Shown here: positions 20,474 to 28,590 of the stretch, piece after piece
How the letters are laid out: each line of letters starts with the position of its first letter
How positions within the stretch are numbered: position 1 is the first letter of the stretch
From: an uncultured Candidatus Poseidoniales archaeon
Lineage (GTDB): Archaea > Thermoplasmatota > Poseidoniia > Poseidoniales > Thalassarchaeaceae
Length of the DNA: 50,282 bases
Assembly (NCBI GenBank): GCA_902514485.1
Contig: CABXQY010000003.1
Location: 1-50,282 of the forward strand
Reading direction: 5' to 3'
Position numbers and translations under genes: made by a program
The notes under the pieces: model-generated
Told to the model about the DNA's origin: nothing
Database searches by the model: none
The model's input: the letters and a program-made list of their open reading frames with translations, nothing else

Positions 20474-21676
20474 ATGGCAAGTGATGAAACCGACAAAAAG
20501 TTTGCAACCAAAGCAGTACATTCAGGAACAAATCCAATAGGAGGTGGTGTAAATACCCCCGTTTTCCTTTCATCTACTTATCACTTAACAGATGAGAGAT
20601 ATGCTGGTTGGGCGGCAGGTGCTCAGCACGCAATGCTCTACGCTAGGTTATCCAGTGTTAATTCCGAAGCTGTTGCTGCAAAATTAGTTGCAATGGAAGG
20701 TGCTGAAGACGGAGAAACTTTTGCCAGTGGAATGGCGGCAGTATCAACCACTTTGCTCGGATTGTTATCTAGTGGAGATCATGTAATAGCCAGCCCCGAT
20801 GTATATGGGGGAACTTATGGCCTACTAACAGAAGACCTACCTCGTTTTGGCATAGAAGTCACGATGGCAGATATGCGCGACCCTTCTTCATATGAGGCTG
20901 CAATCCAAGAAAATACCAAAATGATATATGTCGAAACAATATCTAATCCCGTTCTGAAAGTTTGTGATTTAGATGCTATGGCAGAAATAGCAAAGAAAAA
21001 CAATCTCATCTCTGTTGTTGATAATACATTTGCATCTCCTTGGGGGTGTAATCCTGTAGAACATGGTTTTGATTTAGTAATACACTCAGGAACTAAATAT
21101 TTAGGGGGGCATTCAGATTTAATAGCTGGATTTGTCGTAGGTAAGAAAGATTTAGTTGCACAAATATTCCCGAAGAAAGTACACTTTGGAGGTGCAGCCG
21201 ATCCCCATATGTGCTATCTGTTAGAAAGAGGTATGAGGACTTTACATGCACGAATGCCAATACACGTATCAAATGCGGCCGAGTTAGCAAAGAGACTCTC
21301 TCAACACCCAATGATTCACAGTGTAAATCATATTTCTTTACCGGATTATGATGATTATGAATTAGCAAAGAAAATAATTCCCAAAGGAAATGGTATGTTA
21401 GCTTATGTGGTGAAGGGTGGCGATGCAGCCGCTCTAAAATTCATGAAATCTTTGAAAATAACACTAGAAGCAACAAGTCTTGGAGGTGTAGAGACTCTTG
21501 TTGAATGCCCATTTAATTCGAGCCATATGTTCGTACCAGAAGAAGTTAGGATGGAAGCAGGAGTAATCCCTGGCTTCGTTCGAATGAGCGTTGGTATCGA
21601 AGATGTGGAAGATATCTGGAACGACATCGAGCAAGCATTACTTGCAGCAGGTGTAGAGTTAGAATCCCGTGCTTAA
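20474..21676 (+). CDS. Cys/Met metabolism PLP-dependent enzyme (cystathionine gamma-synthase / methionine gamma-lyase type)
   Basis: FATKAVHSGTNP, YARLSSVNSEAVAAKL, VVDNTFASPWGCNPVEHGFDLVIHSGTKYLGGHSDLIAG (PLP lysine). Confidence 0.92.
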   Translation: MASDETDKKFATKAVHSGTNPIGGGVNTPVFLSSTYHLTDERYAGWAAGAQHAMLYARLSSVNSEAVAAKLVAMEGAEDGETFASGMAAVSTTLLGLLSSGDHVIASPDVYGGTYGLLTEDLPRFGIEVTMADMRDPSSYEAAIQENTKMIYVETISNPVLKVCDLDAMAEIAKKNNLISVVDNTFASPWGCNPVEHGFDLVIHSGTKYLGGHSDLIAGFVVGKKDLVAQIFPKKVHFGGAADPHMCYLLERGMRTLHARMPIHVSNAAELAKRLSQHPMIHSVNHISLPDYDDYELAKKIIPKGNGMLAYVVKGGDAAALKFMKSLKITLEATSLGGVETLVECPFNSSHMFVPEEVRMEAGVIPGFVRMSVGIEDVEDIWNDIEQALLAAGVELESRA

Positions 21677-21685
21677 GTGATCTCA

Positions 21686-22282
21686 ATGGAAACAGATTTG
21701 CTAATTGCTGCTCTAGTTTTTATTGTGCCAATGTGTTTTACCCCTGGTCCCAATAATGTTCTTTGTGCAGCACATGGTTCGCAGTATGGTTTTCGAAATA
21801 CATTACCTTTGATTATGGGTATGGCAATAGGTTGGTCTACACTGGGGTTATTTGTCGGCGGTGCAACTGTTTTTATAGAAAAAAACCAGTCTTTTTTTGA
21901 TATATTAACATACGTTGGGGCAGGATATATTGCATATCTTGGTTACAAAGTCTGGCAATCTTCTCCTTTGTCTGAAGATGAAAAAGAAAGCTCCAGGTTA
22001 GGGATAAGAACAGGATCTATTATTCAAATAGTCAATGGAAAAGCATGGATACATTTCTTAGTTTTAATGACTCAATTTGGCCATCTGTTCGGAGCAACCT
22101 TTGCTGCCAAGGCAATGCTTGTTCTTCTAAATTTACTTTTTGGGCTCCCAGCAGTAATGTCATGGGCTGCATTCGGGACTCAGTTGAGGAAGTTATTTTC
22201 TACACCTAAATCCGCTAAATTACTAAACAGAATTATGGGTTCTTCTTTACTAGCTGTAGCAATTTGGATAGTATTGGCCTAA
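21686..22282 (+). CDS. LysE-family translocator
   Basis: CFTPGPNNVLCAAHGSQYGFRNTLPLIMGMAIGW signature. Confidence 0.85.
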   Translation: METDLLIAALVFIVPMCFTPGPNNVLCAAHGSQYGFRNTLPLIMGMAIGWSTLGLFVGGATVFIEKNQSFFDILTYVGAGYIAYLGYKVWQSSPLSEDEKESSRLGIRTGSIIQIVNGKAWIHFLVLMTQFGHLFGATFAAKAMLVLLNLLFGLPAVMSWAAFGTQLRKLFSTPKSAKLLNRIMGSSLLAVAIWIVLA

Positions 22283-22291
22283 AAATTTAAT

Positions 22292-24049
22292 TTATGGTTT
22301 AGATAATTTCCCTGCACCTGATATTTCTGCGAGTTTCTCCATAGCAACAATGTAATCCTTTCTAGCATCTTTTTGATTATGCAGTAATATTTTTTCTGCA
22401 GAATCCCATAGCATCTTTAGAGCCGGAACCCAATCACTCCCCTTGTCTCGTGAAGACGAATCGAATCTCCAGGCATCTGACTCGGTTCTATCGTGAACAA
22501 CCAACCAAGCCCAACCCATGGATGATTCTAAACCACTGCCTTTTCTAGCCATTGAAACCGTAGAAGCGATTCCATGATCTCCTGCTTTTCGAATTAATTT
22601 ATCTGCAAAGTTTAGAGGTACTGGTAACTCATTTGTCTTCCATGGTAATAAATCGAGTTTTTTAGCAGTAGAAAGATTCGCATCTAATTCTCTTAAAAAG
22701 GCGCCAAAACCTTGCTTTCTCTGTAACTGTTTTTTGTAAATTAAATCCGCTTTTTCACCGTTTAAATCGAACATTTTTTCAAGAACAACCATTCCATATT
22801 CTTCCCATAAAGAAACCAGTAGGGGGTGGCATGAACTTTCCTCAAATCTCACAACATCGTCTTCCAAATCGAAAGTTTGACCATCTTGTCTGACGTGTAT
22901 CCCAGAATCCAAATTATCTAGTATCGTTGAAATTGCCTCTTTTTCATTCTCACTACCTGACAAATATTCTAATAATTCATTTTTACCTTCACTATCAAAC
23001 CAATTATTTCCACATACATAACCGTCTTCTATGGAATTGAGAATACTGATTCTACATTCCCTAGCTAAAACTGAATCGTCCAAAGTCATAGACATCCAAG
23101 CCAAAATTATTTCCTCTAATTTTTCCAACCCCTTTGGAGGTAGAGGTTTGTCTTCGGGCCATCCAGTCGGTCTCCAAATCCATTCTGCCTCTACAATTTC
23201 AGAAATTTTAGGAGGAAGCATTGTTAATGCAATCGAGGGAATAAAAGCCTCATCGGGTTTTGAGAGAGAACTTTGTGACAATCCTGCAACGACCCCATTC
23301 TGAAATGTAATTTTCAACCATCCTGAGTCAGTGAACATTTCATTAGTAACAGTTTCTTCATCTAGACCTTTAGACCACCTTATTTCGTCACCGGAGAACT
23401 TTATTGATGCATTATTTAGGGCGGATTCAATCCAGTCATCTGGAGCTAAAGGGGATAATCCGGTGTATTCAAATCCGTTTTTCCAAGAGAAAAACCAATG
23501 TCCAGATTTTGCATGATCATCCCAAACTAATAATCTGAGTTTATGATTATTAAAATTCTGAATGCCTGCTTGATGCGATTGTTTGCCATTACCTCTTCTA
23601 ATGAAACTAGATGACCCATAAACCGGATTGTTGAACACAGATACGGTGGAATGATCCCCATCTAATGCAGCTAACAGACTTCCAGCTAATGAGCGAGATA
23701 TCACGCAACCTCTTCTCTTCACCATTCTTTTTGCTAACCATCTTCTGTCGTGTCTCTTTGATGCAACATAGTCTATTTCTTTCAAACTAGCAGCCATCAT
23801 ATCTCTTCGAGGTTTTCCTAAATTAACATTTATTTTTGGTAGAAATATCAAAGGGTCTTCTATTAGCGAATCTAAATCTTTTTCTAACCTTTCTTGAATC
23901 TGTTTAGATGCTTGTTTTATGCCCCTCACTCGTACTTTTTTTCTGCGATTTTTATCGCCAGGAAAACTAACTTCAGCGGGACCTGCCATATTATACAAAC
24001 TAGCGAAACGATTCCTACCCTTGAGTTCGTCGATTAAAGGTTCAACCAT
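22292..24049 (-). CDS. Conserved-looking protein of unknown function
   Basis: Long ORF with no domain I recognise; overlaps the end of the dphB-like gene by a few bases, suggesting co-translation. Probable start MVEPLIDEL rather than the track start at 24064. Confidence 0.65.
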   Translation of the reverse strand: MVEPLIDELKGRNRFASLYNMAGPAEVSFPGDKNRRKKVRVRGIKQASKQIQERLEKDLDSLIEDPLIFLPKINVNLGKPRRDMMAASLKEIDYVASKRHDRRWLAKRMVKRRGCVISRSLAGSLLAALDGDHSTVSVFNNPVYGSSSFIRRGNGKQSHQAGIQNFNNHKLRLLVWDDHAKSGHWFFSWKNGFEYTGLSPLAPDDWIESALNNASIKFSGDEIRWSKGLDEETVTNEMFTDSGWLKITFQNGVVAGLSQSSLSKPDEAFIPSIALTMLPPKISEIVEAEWIWRPTGWPEDKPLPPKGLEKLEEIILAWMSMTLDDSVLARECRISILNSIEDGYVCGNNWFDSEGKNELLEYLSGSENEKEAISTILDNLDSGIHVRQDGQTFDLEDDVVRFEESSCHPLLVSLWEEYGMVVLEKMFDLNGEKADLIYKKQLQRKQGFGAFLRELDANLSTAKKLDLLPWKTNELPVPLNFADKLIRKAGDHGIASTVSMARKGSGLESSMGWAWLVVHDRTESDAWRFDSSSRDKGSDWVPALKMLWDSAEKILLHNQKDARKDYIVAMEKLAEISGAGKLSKP

Positions 24050-24863
24050 TCTTCCTTCTTTCAAAGGCCTCTAACTCATTGTCATTCATATCCGACGGTA
24101 TAATCATACAGTGTATCCACCCATCTTTTAATTTAGAAAGTTGAGAAAGATTTCCCGCCCTAACTTTCTCCTCTTCCATAGAGATATCAGTCAATAAAAT
24201 CCCATTCCATTCATCGACCGGTTTTTTTAATATTTCAAATGTTGAAGTTTCTTGCAAAATTTTATTCGCCATCTTTGTTAGGAGGGCGATTGCCTCGGCT
24301 GGCTTCATTGGCGTTGGATTGACCACCCCCATTCCAGTTGGGTCCAAATCTAATAATACAAGTGTGTGTAATTTATTTTCATAATTTTTACAAATCATTT
24401 CCAGAGGTGAATGCGGCAAGTATTCACCGTAAGAAAAAGGAATGGTGACTTGTCTTCCAAATCGATACGATTGTAATCCAGATAGAGATACTGCAAGCGC
24501 CGTCGCAGTGATTCCGGGAACTACATTAAAATTAATTCCCAATTCATCACATCTTGCTTCTAAATCGACATGCGTCGTTGCTTGCATAGGATCTCCTACG
24601 ATTAAAAGAGCAACGGGGATTTCTTTGGCCATTTTCAACAATTCATCTGGGTTTTCTATATCGGGCCTCATCATCCGTTCCCATTTTCCTATCACAGACT
24701 CTAGTCTTTCTTCTTGTTTTGGAGGTAAAATTGCAGTATAACCTTCTAAATAACGCCTAGAACATGACTTTGCAATATCACTAGCATACTTACTCATGTA
24801 GTCTAAATTACCTGGTCCTAGCCCTACAAGCCAAAGGCCCGCTGGCAAACCTGTCTCCGTCAT
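24042..24863 (-). CDS. dphB: Diphthine synthase (SAM-dependent, tetrapyrrole methylase fold)
   Basis: LWLVGLGPGNLDYMSKYASDIAKS, LLIVGDPMQATTHVDLEARCDELGI, GLQSYRFGRQVTIPF. Confidence 0.9.
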   Translation of the reverse strand: MTETGLPAGLWLVGLGPGNLDYMSKYASDIAKSCSRRYLEGYTAILPPKQEERLESVIGKWERMMRPDIENPDELLKMAKEIPVALLIVGDPMQATTHVDLEARCDELGINFNVVPGITATALAVSLSGLQSYRFGRQVTIPFSYGEYLPHSPLEMICKNYENKLHTLVLLDLDPTGMGVVNPTPMKPAEAIALLTKMANKILQETSTFEILKKPVDEWNGILLTDISMEEEKVRAGNLSQLSKLKDGWIHCMIIPSDMNDNELEAFERRKNG

Positions 24864-26079
24864 GGTGAAGCGTCCTAGCCTTCTGCACATGATGAACATG
24901 ATGCGGCACTTGTTAGTACCGAATAGGAAAGTAGAGGATATTCTCTCTTTGATTATGGAGAATAATTGGTTGGCCGAAGGACAGAGAATTTTCTCATCAG
25001 ATGACGGTTTTTCTAGACTAATCCCCCTCTCACCTTCGGCAGATGCTGATCTTCCGAAATCATTTTCCGACTTTGAAATAATAATTTGTGAGGGGAAATT
25101 GGATGAAAGAGTAGATACTGATTGGTGGAACCATTTAACAGAATTACTCGGTAAAGAAGTAGTATCAAAATACCAAGAATCATGGCCATCTTCTCATGAA
25201 TTTTTAGGAGATATGATGGTAGTCAGGATAAATGATGACATTAAGTCATATACGTCGGAAATCGCGAGAGCCAAACTCCTCGCCCATCCGTCGATAAGAT
25301 TGATATTATCTGATGGGGGCGTAATGGGGGAATTCCGGATTAGAGAACTAGAGGTGATTGGAGGTAGAAAAGAATCGACAATATATACTGAAAGGATTCC
25401 CTCTGAAATCAAGAGTACTAAAGTTCTGATCAAAGAATCCGGAAGATATATTTCTTGTGACCCAAAAGTTGCCTATTACTCCACTAAACTTCAAACAGAA
25501 AGGCTGGAAACTCTTGGTTTCGCCAAAGAATTGCGCGCCGAACTAAATCGTCCATTATCAATATGTGATCCATTTTGTGGAGTTGGTCCCGCTTTATCTA
25601 CATTGATTGCCGAAGAAGACTTAGTCGGTGACCTACTTGCTTCCGATTTGAATTCAGCAGCCGTAGAATTATTATTCGAGAATCTTCAAAGATGGGACAA
25701 AAGAGATTATCCTATTGAATCCGGAAATCTTCAGCGGTATTATGATGATAGAATAGTTGGATTGGCCGATGCTACAAAGATTTCCTTGAATCCTGAGTAT
25801 GCCGGAAAGTGGGATTTATTATTAGTCAATTTACCACATAGAACAGTAGAATTCCTTCCCAAGTTAGTGCCTTTACTTAATCGAACTAACACTTCAATGA
25901 TACGGGGTAGAGTAATAGTTGCCGAATCCGAAATCCCCTTAGTAAATCAAAAAATTAATCAAATCCTTCCTACCCTTGCGGCCGGTAAACCGAAGCCCGA
26001 GTTAAAAATCAAGAGAGATTATAGTAGTGCATTACGACTGTGTTCATTCGAAGCATGGATTGAGAAAGATACCATATAA
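24862..26079 (+). CDS. Trm5-like class I SAM tRNA (guanine) methyltransferase
   Basis: AKLLAHPSIRLILSDGGVMGEFRIRELEVIGG, VAYYSTKLQTERL, CDPFCGVGPALSTLIA, DLLLVNLPHRTVEFLPK. The true start may be ATG 24889-24901. Confidence 0.82.
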   Translation: MVKRPSLLHMMNMMRHLLVPNRKVEDILSLIMENNWLAEGQRIFSSDDGFSRLIPLSPSADADLPKSFSDFEIIICEGKLDERVDTDWWNHLTELLGKEVVSKYQESWPSSHEFLGDMMVVRINDDIKSYTSEIARAKLLAHPSIRLILSDGGVMGEFRIRELEVIGGRKESTIYTERIPSEIKSTKVLIKESGRYISCDPKVAYYSTKLQTERLETLGFAKELRAELNRPLSICDPFCGVGPALSTLIAEEDLVGDLLASDLNSAAVELLFENLQRWDKRDYPIESGNLQRYYDDRIVGLADATKISLNPEYAGKWDLLLVNLPHRTVEFLPKLVPLLNRTNTSMIRGRVIVAESEIPLVNQKINQILPTLAAGKPKPELKIKRDYSSALRLCSFEAWIEKDTI

Positions 26080-26140
26080 CAGATTCTTAGTCCAATGGTG
26101 ACCCCCTACATCATATATATCTCTTAATTCAGTCATGTTA

Positions 26141-26875
26141 TCAACTCTCTATTCTTTTTTGCGAAATAATCTTTCCTGAACCTAGTTCAAAAGCTGAAAT
26201 TCTTGGATTCGCATCTCTCTGGAGATATACTCCTGTATCGATTCCAATAGCAGAAGGCCTACCATCTTCGAGTAATTTCTTACTAATCCAAACCCTATGG
26301 TCGTCAAAAATTCCATAATTCTGAACAATGGTGTGGCCAACAATTACAGTTCTTTTTAGGTCAAATGGATAATTTACTGTAAAAATATCCCTTGACCAAA
26401 GCCTCTCATTATCTGTCTGTTGATCTAGACTCGCCATATAAGGCATATCGCAATATCCTGCATGAACTAATCTAAATTTATCTAATATGATTTCAGTAGG
26501 CAGTAAAGAAATAAATTTTCTAATTCTCTGCATTTCCTCTCTTGATAATGACTTTATCGAAGACCAAAACCCAGTTTCGGAATAATTTCCAAAACCATCA
26601 GTCTTCAGCCAATCCATCAGCAGCATTTCTTCATGGTTCCCTTTCAATGAATACAGGTTATCTTCATACATAAATAAATTTACAACGCCCACACTATCTG
26701 GGCCTCTATCTACCATATCTCCCAGACAAATTGCAATATCTTCCAATCCCAAACTAAGATTATCTATCAAGGATTCCAAAGTTTCTTTATATCCGTGAAT
26801 ATCGCCAATAATCCAAACTTTATTTCCGGAATCTAAGACATTTTGAATTTTTTTTTCTAACCGCCTATTCCTCAT
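26141..26875 (-). CDS. Calcineurin-like metallophosphoesterase (PPP/ApaH-like)
   Basis: VWIIGDIHGYKETLESLI, CLGDMVDRGPDSVGVV, LKGNHEEMLL, VHAGYCDMPY, VIVGHTIV. Confidence 0.9.
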   Translation of the reverse strand: MRNRRLEKKIQNVLDSGNKVWIIGDIHGYKETLESLIDNLSLGLEDIAICLGDMVDRGPDSVGVVNLFMYEDNLYSLKGNHEEMLLMDWLKTDGFGNYSETGFWSSIKSLSREEMQRIRKFISLLPTEIILDKFRLVHAGYCDMPYMASLDQQTDNERLWSRDIFTVNYPFDLKRTVIVGHTIVQNYGIFDDHRVWISKKLLEDGRPSAIGIDTGVYLQRDANPRISAFELGSGKIISQKRIES

Positions 26876-27210
26876 TCTCCATCTCCTTTTTCAGAATTAG
26901 TAATTTTATCGGAAGGAATGATCCCAAGTTCGGGCCAAATCATCTCTTTATCCAATGTCCAACCACAATATAATGCCGACATTCCTGAAGACCAAACACT
27001 AAGAATATCCCAACGGCCTGATACACTAAATTTCCTGTAATATTCTGAAATTATTGTTATTCTTACACCCCAGTCATCAGTATTAATTTCGACAATTCCT
27101 GGAAATTGTTGCATTCTTTCTTGAAACCACATTTCAGTTCCATTCCATGATTGTACAAGAGATTCAAACAGTTCTCTTTTTTCTTTGATTTTTATTTCTT
27201 CACTCATCAT
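26872..27210 (-). CDS. Small protein of unknown function (about 112 aa)
   Basis: ORF overlaps the downstream phosphatase start by 4 bp; ATG 27210 overlaps the stop of the 53-aa ORF (ATGA). Confidence 0.7.
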   Translation of the reverse strand: MMSEEIKIKEKRELFESLVQSWNGTEMWFQERMQQFPGIVEINTDDWGVRITIISEYYRKFSVSGRWDILSVWSSGMSALYCGWTLDKEMIWPELGIIPSDKITNSEKGDGE

Positions 27211-27368
27211 TCCCACCCCTTTGAACTTAGTTCGGCTGAGAATGCCTTGTCCAGTGTACGTTGACAGGCAGGTGGATTTTTACATACATACTTGAGATCC
27301 GACCCTCGATGGAAGTTACAGGCCTTGTTCCAGAAAGCAATAGCTTCGGGTATAGAATAGGGACACAT
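27207..27368 (-). CDS. 53-aa Cys-rich microprotein, candidate metal-binding; not in supplied ORF track
   Basis: Hand-translated: MCPYSIPEAIAFWNKACNFHRGSDLKYVCKNPPACQRTLDKAFSAELSSKGWE*. Starts directly after the upstream stop with GGAGGTG 8 nt upstream; ATGA overlap with the next gene. Confidence 0.6.
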   Translation of the reverse strand: MCPYSIPEAIAFWNKACNFHRGSDLKYVCKNPPACQRTLDKAFSAELSSKGWE

Positions 27369-27764
27369 TCAAGCCACCTCCGGCCCAGGTTCTTCGACAG
27401 GAGGGGCGACAACATCTTCTACGGGAGCGTATGGCGTTACGACAGCATAGGGGTCTATCTGTAGATTAAGTCCTATTTTGTTGCAGGTCATTTTTATCAT
27501 AGCTAACACATGGTATGGAGTTTTATGGTCAACTACTGTGATTACCCTGAGGGTTTTTTCGTTCACTCTTTGTAGGGTGATGCCTGCGTCGTCCATGCGC
27601 CAGTATTGCCCATCGAGACACCCCATTTGTCTTAGTAGATATGACATATTTCCATTAGATAGGGCATACGTTTCTGCCTTCTCATTTAGTGTGGGCAAGC
27701 GTTCACTTACTGTCATCGTTTTGTTATTCTCTTCATCATTTTCTTCCATTTCTTTCATTATCAT
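27369..27764 (-). CDS. Small unknown protein, paralogue A2
   Basis: Similar along most of its length to 28094-28489 (ITLQRVNEKTLRVITVVDHKTP... vs VHIQKVTEDTVRCIAVVDHWLP...). SD GGAG overlaps the upstream stop. Confidence 0.75.
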   Translation of the reverse strand: MIMKEMEENDEENNKTMTVSERLPTLNEKAETYALSNGNMSYLLRQMGCLDGQYWRMDDAGITLQRVNEKTLRVITVVDHKTPYHVLAMIKMTCNKIGLNLQIDPYAVVTPYAPVEDVVAPPVEEPGPEVA

Positions 27765-27769
27765 TTTTT

Positions 27770-28093
27770 TTATCTCCTTTCCATATTTAATTGATAGTTA
27801 TACATTGTAGACCATACTTTTACTAAAGCATCATGATAATCATGATCACTCCGGCACTCATCCTTGAAACTCGTATATCCAACTTCTTGACCCAACTTTA
27901 ATAAAATCGGAAAAACCTTTTCTTTTTCTATTGTTATTCTAAATCTATAATCGGCCCAATCTATGACTTCTATGTCCATTTCTGGCCACAATATCTCTAG
28001 TGGTTCAACCACTCTTGATTTTACTTGAAAACAATCTTCAAGCGAGTTATGCTGCACTACACTAAAAAATCCATATTTTGTAAAAATCCACAT
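27770..28093 (-). CDS. 107-aa 'MWIFTKYGFFSVV' family protein of unknown function
   Basis: MWIFTKYGFFSVVQ ... DYRFRI ... YTSFKDE ... YHDALVKVWSTMY resembles a small uncharacterised family I recall from many bacteria. Starts immediately after the stop of A1. Confidence 0.75.
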   Translation of the reverse strand: MWIFTKYGFFSVVQHNSLEDCFQVKSRVVEPLEILWPEMDIEVIDWADYRFRITIEKEKVFPILLKLGQEVGYTSFKDECRSDHDYHDALVKVWSTMYNYQLNMERR

Positions 28094-28489
28094 TTAAGCC
28101 ACCTCCAAGCCAGGCACACTCCCATTGTCATCTCCGGAGCCACCTTCTTCGACTGCTATGTATGGCATAACCAGTGTATAGGGGGCCAACTCTAACTCTA
28201 TGTTTGCAGCTTCGAAAGCCACCTTCATCACCATGAGGCCAGAAAAAGGCAACCAGTGGTCGACTACTGCTATGCACCTTACAGTATCTTCAGTTACCTT
28301 CTGTATGTGTACGCCCTCCACCCACAGCGTTTCACCAGTCCTGTACGCGTCCATGAACCCATGGGCCCAGGACAGGTTTTGGTGACTTAGCGCGGCCACG
28401 ACGTCTGCTTCGTCCAACTCTGGCAGGTCTCTTGGAACCTCTCGAGAGGCAGTCTCTTGCGTGTTGTTATTTTTATTACTTTCATTCAT
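28094..28489 (-). CDS. Small unknown protein, paralogue A1
   Basis: Paralogue of 27369-27764; upstream AAGGAG SD; conserved PGLEVA C-terminus. Confidence 0.75.
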   Translation of the reverse strand: MNESNKNNNTQETASREVPRDLPELDEADVVAALSHQNLSWAHGFMDAYRTGETLWVEGVHIQKVTEDTVRCIAVVDHWLPFSGLMVMKVAFEAANIELELAPYTLVMPYIAVEEGGSGDDNGSVPGLEVA

Positions 28490-28503
28490 AATTTTTGTCT
28501 CCT

Positions 28504-28517
28504 TGGGGTTTTCCCCA
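28504..28517. promoter_or_regulatory. Perfect inverted repeat/hairpin TGGGG-TTTT-CCCCA directly upstream of the A1 ribosome-binding site
   Basis: Minus-strand leader: TGGGGAAAACCCCAAGGAGACAAAAATTATG; 5-bp stem, 4-nt loop, abutting AAGGAG. Confidence 0.5.
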
Positions 28518-28590
28518 CACTAGAGACTACTATTAGAAAAAAAAGCATCACTGAAAGCCTTAAATCAACTTAGTGCATCACATTATTAGT

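Noticed and set aside
27227-27415. 62-aa minus-strand ORF in the track between A2 and the 114-aa gene
   Set aside because: Starts inside A2 in another frame; the 27207-27368 frame has better start context, SD and ATGA coupling.
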